DNA of 5,312 nucleotides from Spirochaetia bacterium (GTDB taxonomy: Bacteria; Spirochaetota; Spirochaetia; Treponematales; Treponemataceae): positions 1 through 5,312 of the forward strand of contig CAAGIZ010000132.1 of NCBI GenBank assembly GCA_900770075.1, written 5' to 3'. A program made the position numbers and the translations under genes. This document shows positions 5,293-5,312 of the stretch, piece after piece. Positions within the stretch are counted from its first letter, which is position 1. Each line of letters starts with the position of its first letter. A model generated the notes under the pieces. The model searched no databases. It was not told the DNA's origin and saw only the letters and a program-made list of their open reading frames with translations.

Positions 5293-5312
5293 AAACTAAA
5301 AAAAAGTGAGTA

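Noticed and set aside
5034..5309. 91-codon plus-strand ORF running from the end of the ATPase gene through the nine-G run and repeat copy 2
   Set aside because: It starts inside the ATPase gene without its own ribosome binding site, and its C-terminal half is a translation of the GC-rich repeat.

Overview
The window looks like a piece of a host-associated Treponema-type spirochete chromosome. This is an inference from three signs: a spirochete-style lipoprotein signal (Phe at -3, Ser before the Cys), the start of an Rpn/PD-(D/E)XK transposase-like gene of a kind abundant in treponemes, and intergenic DNA dense in palindromic repeats. No rRNA, tRNA or CRISPR array is visible. Layout: the first 249 bases are the 5' part of a minus-strand Rpn-family gene that runs off the window. 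Bases 250-870 hold no convincing gene but are full of structure: an imperfect palindromic element (283-351), a good sigma-70-like promoter (406-434), a GC-rich stem-loop exactly where that promoter would start transcription (445-475), a GC-rich dispersed repeat (491-567), a head-to-tail array of four hairpins (569-702), a short second module of the repeat (714-731), and a second promoter (769-797).

Bases 871-5089 are a complete three-gene ABC importer operon on the plus strand: a periplasmic binding lipoprotein (871-1920), a fused two-domain permease (2240-3967) and an ATPase with a TOBE-type C-terminus (4007-5089). Together they make a whole importer: the lipoprotein captures the ligand, the single polypeptide permease supplies both membrane halves, and two copies of the ATPase power it. 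The family is COG1840 / Fbp-Afu-like, usually annotated as ferric iron uptake. The binding protein lacks the adjacent Tyr-Tyr pair of ferric-binding FbpA and keeps an HD...E arrangement that may fit a phosphorylated or anionic organic ligand, so the substrate is open.

The 319-base gap between the binding-protein gene and the permease gene (1921-2239) carries a perfect 16-bp stem with a TGAA loop, a nested stem-loop, sequences that could pair alternatively with these, a terminator-like structure ending in eight T, and a 22-bp imperfect tandem repeat. This is a plausible attenuation or mRNA-stability region that would favour the binding protein over the membrane parts.

Downstream of the ATPase gene (5090-5312) there is a run of nine G, an 11-bp stem-loop, and a second copy of the GC-rich repeat. 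In this copy the two repeat modules (77 bp and 18 bp) are 3 bp apart; in the upstream copy they are separated by 146 bp that is almost exactly the four-hairpin array. The operon is thus bracketed by direct repeats, and the upstream copy looks interrupted by a structured insert. That is the most unusual thing in the window.
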